From Theristus sp. LFF4_11 (Eukaryota; Nematoda; Chromadorea; Monhysterida; Xyalidae): a DNA stretch of 64,000 nt. Positions 43,231 through 53,900 of the stretch are shown piece after piece. The notes under the pieces are model-generated. The model was not told the DNA's origin. It did not search any database and saw only the letters and a program-made list of their open reading frames with translations. Location of the stretch: NCBI GenBank assembly GCA_030248135.1, contig JASANC010003641.1, forward strand, positions 1-64,000, read 5' to 3'. Position numbers and translations under genes: made by a program. Numbering within the stretch: the first letter of the stretch is position 1; each line of letters begins with the position of its first letter.

Positions 43231-45870
43231 CAGGGTGTTTCCTCCCACCCCCAAAATTGTTGCGATTTCAGGGGCTGAAACCGTGACAGAAGGGGGGTTT
43301 TCGGGTACGCTGAGTTCAAAAATCTTATTTAGAAGTTTGACCGACGCTTCTATTGTGCCCTAAACGCGTATGCCATGGGGATGAGGAGGGAAAATTCCTT
43401 GATAATTAAATTTAAATAAAAAAACGCGTCACAAAAAACCTGAAATCCTGTTACAAATACAAATCAAGGTAGCTGAGTCCGAATATGACGTTTATTTTTT
43501 TATACGAATTACTCCGCGCCCTAAAAGCGGCCTCTATAGGGACGAAAAGGGAAAAATTTTAAAAAAATCGGAAACTAGTCAAAAAAATTTGAAAAATAAG
43601 CCATAAACACAAATCGAGATTGCTGAGTCCGCATATGACGTTTATTTTGCCATACGAATTACTCCGCACCCTAAAATCGGCCTCTATAGGGACGGAAAGG
43701 GAAAAAATTTGAAAAAATTGGAAACTAGTCAAAAAAATTTGAAAACTAAGCCATAAACACAAATCGAGGTCGCTGAGTCCGAATACGACGTTTATTTTGC
43801 CATACGAATTACTCCGCACCCTAAAAACGGCCTCTATAGGGACGGAAAGGGAAAAAAATTTAAAAAAATTGGAAACTAGTCAAAAAAATCTGAAAACTAA
43901 GCCATAAACACAAATCGAGGTCGCTGAGTCCGAATATGACGTTTATTTTGCCATACGAATTACTCCGCACCCTAAAAACGGCCTCTATAGGGCCGGAAAA
44001 CCATAAACACAAATCGAGGTCGCTGAGTCCGAATATGACGTTTATTTTTTTATACGAATTACTCCGCACCCTAAAAACGGCCTCTATAGGGACGGAAAGA
44101 GAAAAAATCTAAAAACTAAGCCATAAACACAAATCGAGGTCGCTGAGTCCGAATATGACGTTTATTTTGCCATACGAATTACTCCGCACCCTAAAAACGG
44201 CTTATATAAGAACGAAAAGGAAAAAAAATTAAAAAAATCGGAAATTAGTCAAAAAAATCTGAAAACTAAGCCATAAACACAAATCGAGGTCGCTGAGTCG
44301 GAATACGACGTTGATTTTGCTATACGAATTACTCCGCACCATAAAAACAGCTTCTATAGGGACGGAAATGAAAAAAATTGAAAAAATTGGAAACTAGTCA
44401 AAAGAGTCTGAAAACTAAGCCATAAACACAAATCGAGGTCGCTGAGTCCGAATATGACGTTGATTTTGCCATACGAATTACTCCGCGCCCTAAATTTTTT
44501 TTCCTTTCGTCACTACAAAAACCGTTTTTAGGGTGCGGAATAATTGGTATGGCAAAATAAACGTCATATTCGGACTCAGCGACCTCGATTTGTGTTTATG
44601 GCTTAGTTTTCAGATTTTTTTGACTAGTTTCCAATTTTTTCCAATTTTTTCCTTTCCGTCCCTATATAAGCCGTTTTTAGGGTGCGGAGTAATTCGTATA
44701 GCAAAATCAACGTCATATTCGGACTCAGCAACATCTATTTGTGTTTATGGCTTAGTTTTAAGATTTTTTTGATCAATTTCCAATTTTTTTAATTTTTTTT
44801 CCTTTTCGTTCCTATATAGGCCGTTTTTAGGGTGCGGAATAATTCGTATAGCAAAATAAACGCTATATTCGGACTCAGCGACCTCGATTTGTGTTTATGG
44901 CTTATTTTTTAAATTTTTTTGACTAGTTTCCAATTTTTTTAAATTTTTTTCCCTTTTCGTCCCTATAGAGGCCGTTTTTCGGGTGCGGAGTAATTCGTAT
45001 AAAGAAATAAACGTCATATTCGGACTCAGCGACCTCGACTTGTGTTTATGGCTTACTTTTCAGATTTTTTTGACTAGTTTCCAATTTTTTCAAATTTTCC
45101 CTTCCGTCCCTATAGAGGCCGTTTTTAGGGTGCGGAGTAATTCGTATGGCAAAATAAACGTCATATGCGGACTCAGCAACCTCGATTTGTGTTTATGGCT
45201 TATTTTTTAAATTTTTTGACTAGTTTCCAATTTTTTTAAATTTTTTTCCCTTTTCGTCCCTATAGAGGCCGTTTTTCGGGTGCGGAGTAATTCGTATAAA
45301 GAAATAAACGTCATATTCGGACTCAGCGACCTCGACTTGTGTTTATGGCTTACTTTTCAGATTTTTTTGACTAGTTTCCAATTTTTTCATTTTTTTTCCT
45401 TTCCGTCCCTATAGAGGCCGTTTTTAGGGTGCGGAGTAATTCGTATGGCAAAATAAACGTCATATGCGGACTCAGCAATCTCGATTTGTGTTTATGGCTT
45501 ATTTTTCAAATTTTTTTTACTAGTTTCCGATTTTTTTAAATTTTTTCCCTTTTCGTCCCTATAGAGGCCGCTTTTAGGGCGCGGAGTAATTCGTATAAAA
45601 AATAAACGTCATATTCGGACTCAGCTACCTTGATTTGTATTTGTAACAGGATTTCAGGTTTTTTGTGATGCGTTTTTTTATTTAAATTTAATTATCAAGG
45701 AATTTTCCCTCCTCATCCCCATGGCATACGCGTTTAGGGCACAATAGAAGCGTCGGACAAATTTCTAAATACGATTTTTGAAGTCAGCGTACCCGAAAAC
45801 CCCCTTTCTGACACGGTTTCAGCTCCTGAAATCGCAACAAAAAATTTTGGGGGTGGGAGGAAACACCCTG
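43231..45870. mobile_element. 2.64-kb palindromic satellite element, exact 8-bp target duplication GCCGTGCG
   Basis: The ends are CAGGGTGTTTCCTCCCACCC and its exact inverse. GCCGTGCG occurs immediately outside both (43223-43230 and 45871-45878). Inside, each arm has about seven to eight tandem units of roughly 150 bp with landmarks CATAAACACAAATCGAGGTC, CGCTGAGTCCGAATATGACG and TACGAATTACTCCGCACCCT. The arms meet near 44500 with almost no loop. Open frames of up to 86 codons are translations of the repeat. The CAG terminus and 8-bp duplication suggest mobilisation by a hAT-type transposase supplied in trans (inference). Confidence 0.9.
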
Positions 45871-45878
45871 GCCGTGCG

Positions 45879-46350
45879 TGCCGTGCCGTATATGCGTTCG
45901 TTAGTATGAACTGACTTTTAGTCTACGAACCAGCCTATTTACCTACCTGTAGCATCTGCGAATTTTACTGTATACTCTTCAAAACAGTTCTTATTAACTG
46001 CTTTTAAAATATGATTACGCGGGATCGGATGCATTGTAATTTTTTTTTCATTCTTGAGATTGTGTTTTGCAGTGACAATTATAGTATACGCCACGCGTAT
46101 TTTCCACTGTATTTTCCAGTGAACCATTGAAGTTCTATGCGAATAAATAAAAAAACAAAAAAACGGTTTTGCGTCATCTTTGCGCATGCTGCTGTCAGTT
46201 GACCGCTGGCGTTGTGATACGTACTTTATTCCTTCGAAAAAAATTTAGTAGAAGAACAGATGAAAAAATGTCAACTTGCATTTGATGTTGTAGCTCCTAG
46301 TTAGTTCCCTTTTCAGACAGAAATACTGAGAGCCGAGACGACAAGAAATC
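45879..46350. other. Upstream region of aldo-keto reductase 1
   Basis: GTGCCGTGCCG-rich flank of the palindromic element, then AT-rich sequence leading to the reductase ATG. No other gene or repeat was recognised. Confidence 0.5.
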
Positions 46351-48215
46351 ATGCAACGAGCTGTTCGACTGGTGGATCTCGGTCGAGGTGTGAAAATGCC
46401 GTTGATTGGCATGGGAACTTGGCAGGTGTTTTTTCAAATGAGAAATTTTGCATGTTATTGATTTATGGTTTTGAAAGTTGTTTGATGCGTTGAAATATTT
46501 TTAGTCATGAATAAGTTGTTTATTTTCGTACAGTGCGTTTTCAGGTGCGTGATCAACAGGTATTGCTGGACACAATTGACGCAGCACTCCGAGTCGGCTA
46601 TAGATTCATTGACACCGCGATTGCATATGGTAAAATCTTGTCTTCCGTGAAACTTTGTTGTTTTACGGAACACGTGGCGATTTGACCTTTTCATTTTGTG
46701 CATTTTGCAGACAACGAACAACACATCGCCAACGCACTGAGAACACTGTTGCCGAAGCACGGCCTGAAGCGCGCGGACATCTTCATCACCAGCAAGCTGC
46801 CGCCCGATAGGCAAGGTGAAAATCGCTGAGCAATTCATTGCGATCATCTTCTGGCTGCGTGCTTCACTATTCTCCCTTCAAGTTTTCATCATCTTTGATT
46901 CCATTCCACTCCAGGCGACGCAGCGCGTGACGCCGTGCTCGGCTCGTTGCAACGTCTCCAGTTGGACTATCTCGATTTGTTTCTGATCCATTGGCCCGGC
47001 AGCGCAGATGTGCCCACGACGGACGCAAGGAACGTGCAGCTTCGCAAACGCAGCTGGCAGCAACTGGAAACGCTGATCGGTGCGTGATCGCGAGAGCAGT
47101 CTGGAGAAATCGAGCTAAAAAATCTGAAACGATATGATGTGCAAACGTGCGCATGTTGGATGATTGCAATTTGTTTTTGGTACCTTACGATTGGTGGATG
47201 TTTGCAGAAGCAAGATGGCTGCCCTGTTGTCATGCTCCTCTCTTGACCTCACTAGTTGTATAATTCTCATATTCCTCCATCAATCCAGTATTCCGGTGTT
47301 TTTTCCGCTCACTGCAGACGAAGGCAAGCTGCGCGCCATAGGTGTCTCGAACTACATGCCGCAGCACTTGGACGACTTGTTCTCGTACGCTCGCATCCAG
47401 CCATCCGTCAACCAATGCGAGTTCCACCCGTTCAACGCCGATATGCGGCTGGTGAATCACTGCCAACAACACCGGGTACACTTTCAGGCATACAGCAGCC
47501 TCGGCAGTCCCATGGTCAGCTAGTCGTTGATGATTCTTTGCAGTTTTACAACTGAAAATTGAAGCTTGACGTCACAGGCAACAATTCAATTTTATTTCGG
47601 ATTTTGCATGTCGATTGGCATCTTGATGTCCATTGGCCACTAAAATTGGAATCAATGTGCAAGCCTAGAAACAACAAATCAGTTGTCACTAGACTGTCAG
47701 AAAATGCACTCGTTCTCTGCTTTACAGCGATACAATCGCGGGATCGTCTCATATCGGCCAGACTCAATCGGGCCAGTCTCATCTCAATCTCATTAGGCAA
47801 TAGGCTGATTGGTTGGTGATCACGTGATGCATGCTTTCTGTGCCGCAGACAGAAAGACTCGGCAACGCTTGTCACAGACAGCATGCATCACGTGATCACC
47901 GACCAATCAGCTGACTGCCTACAATTTCGAGCTGCTCGACTGTACATTGTACCGCAGGCCGGCGACGCATTGCTCACAAACACAGTCGTCGTTGAACTGG
48001 CCAACCACTACAAGTGCTCGCCGTCGCAGCTGCTGCTCGCGTGGGCCATGTCGCAGGGAATCTCGGTCATTCCACGCACCACCAAGGTGCATCGCGTCTC
48101 TGAGAACTTCGACGCGACCAACATCGCGGTATCACCGGAGGACTGCGCGAAACTGGCGCGCTTGACCGTGGACAGCGCACGTCGGTACTGCTGGGATCCG
48201 ACCAATGTCGCCTAG
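46351..48215 (+). CDS. Aldo-keto reductase (tandem copy 1)
   Basis: Six exons, 46351-46425, 46545-46629, 46711-46815, 46915-47079, 47318-47514 and 47958-48215; phases close and give 294 residues. It is an NADPH-dependent reductase of the AKR TIM-barrel family, cytosolic by lack of a signal peptide; the substrate is unknown. The catalytic tetrad is intact: Asp48 and Tyr53 (F-I-D-T-A-I-A-Y), Lys82 (T-S-K-L-P) and His114 (L-I-H-W-P). Family signatures A-I-G-V-S-N-Y and N-Q-C-E-F-H-P are present. The cofactor motif reads V-I-P-R-T-T-K where I-P-K-S is usual. Intron 5 contains a CACGTG palindrome. Exon lengths match the downstream copy except in exon 1. TAATAAA near 48401 is a candidate polyadenylation signal. 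Confidence 0.94.
47790..47925. repeat. Palindromic GCATGCATCACGTGAT repeat in AKR intron 5
   Basis: Two inverted arms: AGGCTGATTGGTTGGTGATC then ACGTGATGCATGC (left), and GCATGCATCACGTGATCACC then GACCAATCAGCTG (right), separated by about 30 bp. One arm-like copy is near 19382-19418. Probably a MITE remnant. Confidence 0.65.
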
Positions 48216-48934
48216 AGGGTGTGCTGTTGAATGTGATGTATAAGCGAATTGGCATGTGATTGGATGTGCCTATTTGTATTAGATGTGCCTATTAGATGTG
48301 CCTATCGATTGTATTTGTGCCATTTGATATTGGGTTTGGGAGTGTAGGACACTTGGAGAAGTTCATGTTGCATTCTTTGGTGGAATCTTCAGTTACAAAG
48401 TAATAAAAAATATAAAGCCGATACAGAACCCAAGCCGAGGTTGGAGGGCTGTTTTTCGTTTGTGACATTTTTCATCTCGGTGACCGTCACAAATTGCACC
48501 AATTTTCATATTGAACATATCAAAAGGTTGTTTGAGTTACCATTGTCAAGAAACCTGTTTTTTTAAGCGGTGTGAAAATGACGCGAATTTCTGTTTCAAA
48601 CGCAAATTGTTTGAAACGTCACAAATACAGATGCATTGTCGACACCAGCTGGCTCCATTTTGTCAGTAATTTTTTTGTATTTGCATGCAGTTTCTGTTTG
48701 TTTTCCTGTTGTGCAAATAGCAGTTCTTGGCCACAATTTCTGAAACTACGTTTTTTCTAAAAGCAAATCACCTCGGCTATTCTAAATAATGCACAAAACA
48801 TTGCTATAGCAACGACTCATTTTTTCTCAATTTATGCATTTGTGTAAACGTTTTTTCGCTGTCATTTACAGCTGTTTTCTATCTGCTGTTCTTGTGTTTC
48901 ACTTTTTGCTGTGCAAACGAATTTCAAGGGAAAT
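48216..48934. other. Spacer between the two aldo-keto reductases
   Basis: About 720 bp of AT-rich sequence holding the 3' UTR of copy 1 and the promoter of copy 2. The small open frames on the plus strand have no motif. Confidence 0.5.
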
Positions 48935-50341
48935 ATGGCGAAAGTTGTTGATCTGGGCGGTGGCGTTTCGATGCCATTGTATGGAATTGGCACTTGGCAG
49001 GTATGGCACGAAATGACAGTGCGTTGCATTGCAAGTAACGGAAAAACCGTCGAAAATCCTTGCGGTTTAGGTGCAAGACTTCAAAGTGCTGCATGACACG
49101 ATTGATGCTGCGTTGAGCGCTGGTTGCCGTTTCATTGACACAGCGATCGCATACGGTTTGCGGTGGTTTATGCTGAGCAAATGTTGGACTTTCTGGTCGT
49201 GTTTTATGTTTTTTTTATAATTCAGAGAACGAACGACAGATTGGCGATGTCCTGAAGCTGTTGCTACCAAAGCACGGGTTAGCCCGTTCAGACGTTTTCA
49301 TCACTAGTAAACTGCCACCGAACATGCAAGGTTGTTTTTTCTTTATAACAGTTTTTTCTCGGTGAACTTTTTTTGAAAAAAAAACATTTTTTAAACCAGG
49401 TGACCGTGCGCGACAGGCGGTCTTAGGTTCACTGGAGCGTCTGCAGACGGACTATTTGGATCTGTATTTGATTCACTGGCCTGGCGCCGGTGTGCACGAG
49501 CGGTCGGACCCACGGAATATAGAAATTCGCAAGCAAAGCTGGCAGCAACTCGAGAAATTAGTCGGTTCGTCGTTTCATGGAACTCGTGTAACTGTTCGTT
49601 TCGCTTCACGAAAAGCAGTTATTTGCTCACCTCCAGACCATACGCCCGTGCGACGGTGTGGTGCAAATGGTTGATTGATGTTGATCGTTGATTCATGATG
49701 ATTGATTCGCGATTCTCCTGTTTTCGCGTTGATTCACCTCAGCCCGTTCCAAGCACACACCGTCGCACGAGCATGCTCTCAATTGACCGACTAACGTCGC
49801 AAGCAGCATGCCTTCAGACGAGCGCAAACTGCGAGCAATCGGTGTGTCCAACTATGCTGCCAAGCATCTCAAGGATCTGTTCACATACGCGCGCATCAAG
49901 CCATCCGTGAACCAGTGCGAATTCCACCCATACAATGCGGATCTCGAGCTCGTCCACTACTGCAAGACAAACGGCGTCCATTTTCAGGCGTACAGCAGTT
50001 TTGGCAGTCCGAAGGTGCCACATTTCCTTTCCGTATTTTATCCAGGTTGTTTTTGGTACAAATTTTTAGGCTTTTCTTTCCAGGCTGGAGGTCAACTTTT
50101 CACGGATCCTGCGATAGTGGAGATGGCTAACAAATACGAGTGCACCGCAGCTCAGCTGCTGCTTGCCTGGGCAATGTCACAGGGAATCAGCGTCATACCG
50201 CGCACCACAAAGGCGTCGCGAATGGCCGATAACTTCAAAGCGACACGTCTCAAAATATCGCAAGAGGATTTCGAGAAACTCGCGGCGCTTTCCGTTGAAA
50301 AGCATCAGAAATTCTTGTGGGATCCGAACACAGTGGTCTAG
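48935..50341 (+). CDS. Aldo-keto reductase (tandem copy 2)
   Basis: Six exons, 48935-49000, 49071-49155, 49226-49330, 49400-49564, 49818-50014 and 50084-50341, giving 291 residues. Exons 2 to 6 have exactly the same lengths and phases as in copy 1 (85, 105, 165, 197, 258 bp), so the two arose by tandem duplication. The tetrad is conserved (Asp45, Tyr50, Lys79, His111), as are A-I-G-V-S-N-Y, N-Q-C-E-F-H-P and V-I-P-R-T-T-K. Protein divergence in the loops (for example H-E-R-S-D-P-R-N versus P-T-T-D-A-R-N) may change substrate range. The product is complete with no broken exon, so both copies look functional. Confidence 0.94.
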
Positions 50342-50705
50342 TAGAAAAGAATTGTTTGCGTTTGTTTTTACTGATGATCAATCATTCTGTGATTTCATTT
50401 CTATTTTGTTCGTCGTTGTGCGCGTTCAAATGCAGGTACGATCTAAGTTATTTTACTTTTGATATGCGTCTTCTAGACGAGAGACATTTTGTCAGTACCT
50501 TTTGTGTTTTCAAAACCAACTCACCGTTTTACTGATGAAATTCATGTCATTCATAGTGGGAGGTGCCACCCATAAACTTGAATAGTGAAGTGTTAAAAGA
50601 GAAAGTACGAACACTTTTTCTTCGGGGCGCACTTGACAATGAAATGCGGATGCATGAGCGTAGGTATTTGATTCACCTCTTTTCATTTTTTGACGAAATT
50701 ATAAA
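50342..50705. other. 3' flank of aldo-keto reductase 2
   Basis: AT-rich; probably the 3' UTR of the reductase. A 60-codon frame from 50563 lacks motifs. Confidence 0.45.
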
Positions 50706-50963
50706 ATGCGCAACAACAATAATCTGGTTACAGTTGCACACATAATATGCTCCATTCTGTCGGTGGCGTTGTGTGATATTCCTCAACGTTATGAGTTTAC
50801 GTATTGCAGTGCGTTTCCAAATTGCTACTTGCATTCGAATTCGTTTGCAGCTACAAATGTGAAGCCAAACGTTATTTCAAAAAGAATGATTAAAATGATG
50901 CATTGTACAGATAGTACACCGATTGCAAAAGAAGCAAATGTTTTTGCGAAATGCGCGGATTAA
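50706..50963 (+). CDS. Possible small secreted Cys-containing protein
   Basis: An unspliced 85-codon frame with a true ATG and a hydrophobic N-terminus (L-V-T-V-A-H-I-I-C-S-I-L-S-V-A-L-C) resembling a signal peptide, then about 60 residues with four Cys (T-Y-C-S-A-F-P-N-C and two near the end). It stops 35 bp before the ATG of the large secreted protein. It could be a small gene, or an upstream frame in that gene's 5' region. No family recognised. Confidence 0.35.
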   Translation: MRNNNNLVTVAHIICSILSVALCDIPQRYEFTYCSAFPNCYLHSNSFAATNVKPNVISKRMIKMMHCTDSTPIAKEANVFAKCAD

Positions 50964-50998
50964 AATGATTCCACGACAACATTGGTTTGATTTCTAAC

Positions 50999-53900
50999 AT
51001 GAAAACCAACCGTCAATATTTCATCGTCGGCTTATTACTTGTGAGAACAGCTTTTGTTCTGGTGGTAGTTTGTGCTCAAACTACCGGTGCACAACTGCCC
51101 CAGTATGACACCGCTAACTCACCGTTCGAACCGAAGGTATGTATTGCTGCTTCATTCATGTGTCAGACCGAAATGACGTCATTTGCTTTGACAACGTTTG
51201 TCGGTCATGCACAGCCACCAGAATGTTTAGTTTGGTTTACCCTTCCCGTTGTTTTTCCAACGAAGAGATTGGCCAAAGTTACTATTCAAGTTTTAAGTTA
51301 CAAATTCGGTTTATTGTTCATGGCAGACATGTTTTATAGCACATGGCGTCATTTCAATTTGACATAGGTGGTGAATAAAAAGCAATACAAGGTATTGGTT
51401 CAGACTGACACCTTACTATTTGTTCAGAGATCACCATCACCACCACCATGTCCATGAAACTTGACGCCATTACAGGCAGGCGACGAGCATGCGACCAGTG
51501 GCTGGACTCAGTGGGGTGTCGGCAGTCATACAGCATGGCGACTGCGCGGCGAAACTGCGCACAGCTCACGAAACACGCGTGAATTCGAGTCGTCGCAAGC
51601 TGATCAGGCACAAGCGAAAAGTGTCGAATCGATAACCGACGCCGCCGTTGGTCTGATCGATTACGCAGACATTGAGCCGACATACAACTTCAATCACGCC
51701 AGGAGCAGTGGTCGACCGAGCAATGCCGAGGCGCACTCCAAATCGGCCACCGTTGAATTCGCAGACTGGTTCGCTAGACACGGCGTCGATTCGGTCGATC
51801 AGGACAACGGACGGCCGAATGGAGATGATCAGTCTCAACGAGACCACGCCAGCCATCGATACAGCACACCAGCAGCACTCGATGCGAAGCGGGCGCGCAA
51901 CGGTGCACCCGAGCGAGTGCCAGCCAATCAGCAGTCAGAGTCGGTGCGTCAGCGGTGGCTGCACTGGAATCCGCGAGCCGCCTGGAGTCGAGGCGCAGAG
52001 ATCGGCGACAAACAAACTCCGCACCGGAGAGGCTTGGTGGACGTCGACGATTACGACAGCATCGAACCGTATCTCGGCGAAACCGAATCTGCGAATGTGG
52101 CCGATGCTCTGACGAAAGTCGACAGATGGAACCACCATGGAACACCAACTGAAAGAGGCCGCAAACTCGGCTCGTCTGACTCGAAACTGGAGTACACGGT
52201 TGGAGGCGATTGGTGGAGCAGTGAGTACGGAGGTGTCAAGGGAAGAGGAGGAGGCGACGGCGACCGCTGGAATTATGATTACTATGGGGAGGATGAAGTG
52301 TTCGCTTCAAACTCCCGAAGTGGCGGTGGGCACGGCGTCAATTCCACGTTATCTCGACCCCGACGTCCGAATTGGGGAACAGAGACTGGACACCAAACCA
52401 GTTATTCTGATTACGAACCCTCGCCCGATGACAATTTTTACGAAGAGTACGACGAAAGCTTTAATGACTACAATACGGACCCGAATGATCAAGAACGGAA
52501 TAATCAAGATCGTTCATACCGAGAACCAATAGCACATGCTCCCGCTCCAACGGACACACAACATGCATCGGGACACGCTCACAAGCGTTTGCCCTCCAAC
52601 ATCCGTCCACAAGCCCCGTCCCAGAATCCGGTGTTCGAGCAAGGCAAGCAAGCAAAAGTTGCGGAGGCACACAGAAATTTTGCAAAAGGTTCCCCACCAG
52701 CCGCAAACCCAACTGCACCCATTGGAGACAACTTGCAGGGAAGTTTATCGTCTCATCGGCGAAAAATTGAGTTTTCGGCGTTTGGCAATACTGATAGCAA
52801 CACAAACTATCGACATCCGTCTCCGTCAGTCAACCAAACACCTTCATCAAGAAATTGGTCCAATACAGGTAACGAAAATAGCAATTATGAGCAGAGCAAA
52901 GAATCGCACGCTCCGAGTGCAAATGCAAAAGCACCTTCTCCAGTTGTAAACATTGAACGACCACACGACCGTAGTGCAGGTCAATACTCGCGTTCAAATT
53001 ACGAATCATCAGGCAGTCGGCACCAAAAACACCAAAATAACAATGCACCCGCACCCGCCATTCATCCTGAAGCACCATCACGACTTCCAAGCCAAGACTC
53101 GGGCAGAGGCAATCAAAGAGTGTCCTTTCGTAACAAGTCTGCAAGCAAAAATAATGCATTTTCCACAATTAATGCCAACCATCAACCACCGTCATTTGCG
53201 GCAGGCCCATTGGCGCCTTCAGCGGACCTTCACTCGAAGTCTGATTCTTCCTCCACCGCTTACGGGTATCACGAAAGGCCGATTTTTGCACCTAGCCCGA
53301 ATCCAAGAACACAGTTAAAACCGTTTGAAGACTCATCTACTCATTCTTTTGGCGATGCCCCATCTCCAGCTCTTTCCCCATTAGCTCCCTCATTTGCGGC
53401 AGGCCCATTGGTGCCTTCAGCGAACCTTCACTCGAATTCTAATTCTTCATCCACCGCTTACGGGTATCACGAAAAGCCGATTTTCGCACCTAGCCCGAAT
53501 TCAAGAACACAGTCAAAACCGTTTGAAGAATCATCTGCTCATTCTTTTGGCGATGCCCTACCTGCAGCTCTTTCCCCATTGGCTCCCTCATTTGCGGCAG
53601 GTTCATTGGCGCCTTCAGCGAACCTAAACTCAAATTCTGATTTTTCCTCCACCGCTCACGGGTATCAAGAAAGGCCGATTTTCGCACCCAGCCCGAATCC
53701 AAGAACACAGACAAAACCGTATGAAGAACCATCTGCTCATTCTGTTGGCGATGCCCCACCTCCGGCTCTTGCTCCACTGGCTCCCTCATCAAACCTTCGT
53801 CTCGCTGGACCGTCTTCAAGTCCAAACTTTAGAATAAACCGTTACGGTGACACCAATGTAGCACCAAGCCTGGATCCCAGAGCACCGTCACAACTTTCAA

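Noticed and set aside
43559..45210. Several 60-86 codon frames with L-S-D-L-D-L-C-L-W
   Set aside because: All are translations of the 150-bp satellite unit in both arms of the foldback element; no start or splice context.
43500..45600. CRISPR-like regular repeats
   Set aside because: Units are contiguous satellites of about 150 bp with no unique spacers, in a eukaryotic genome.
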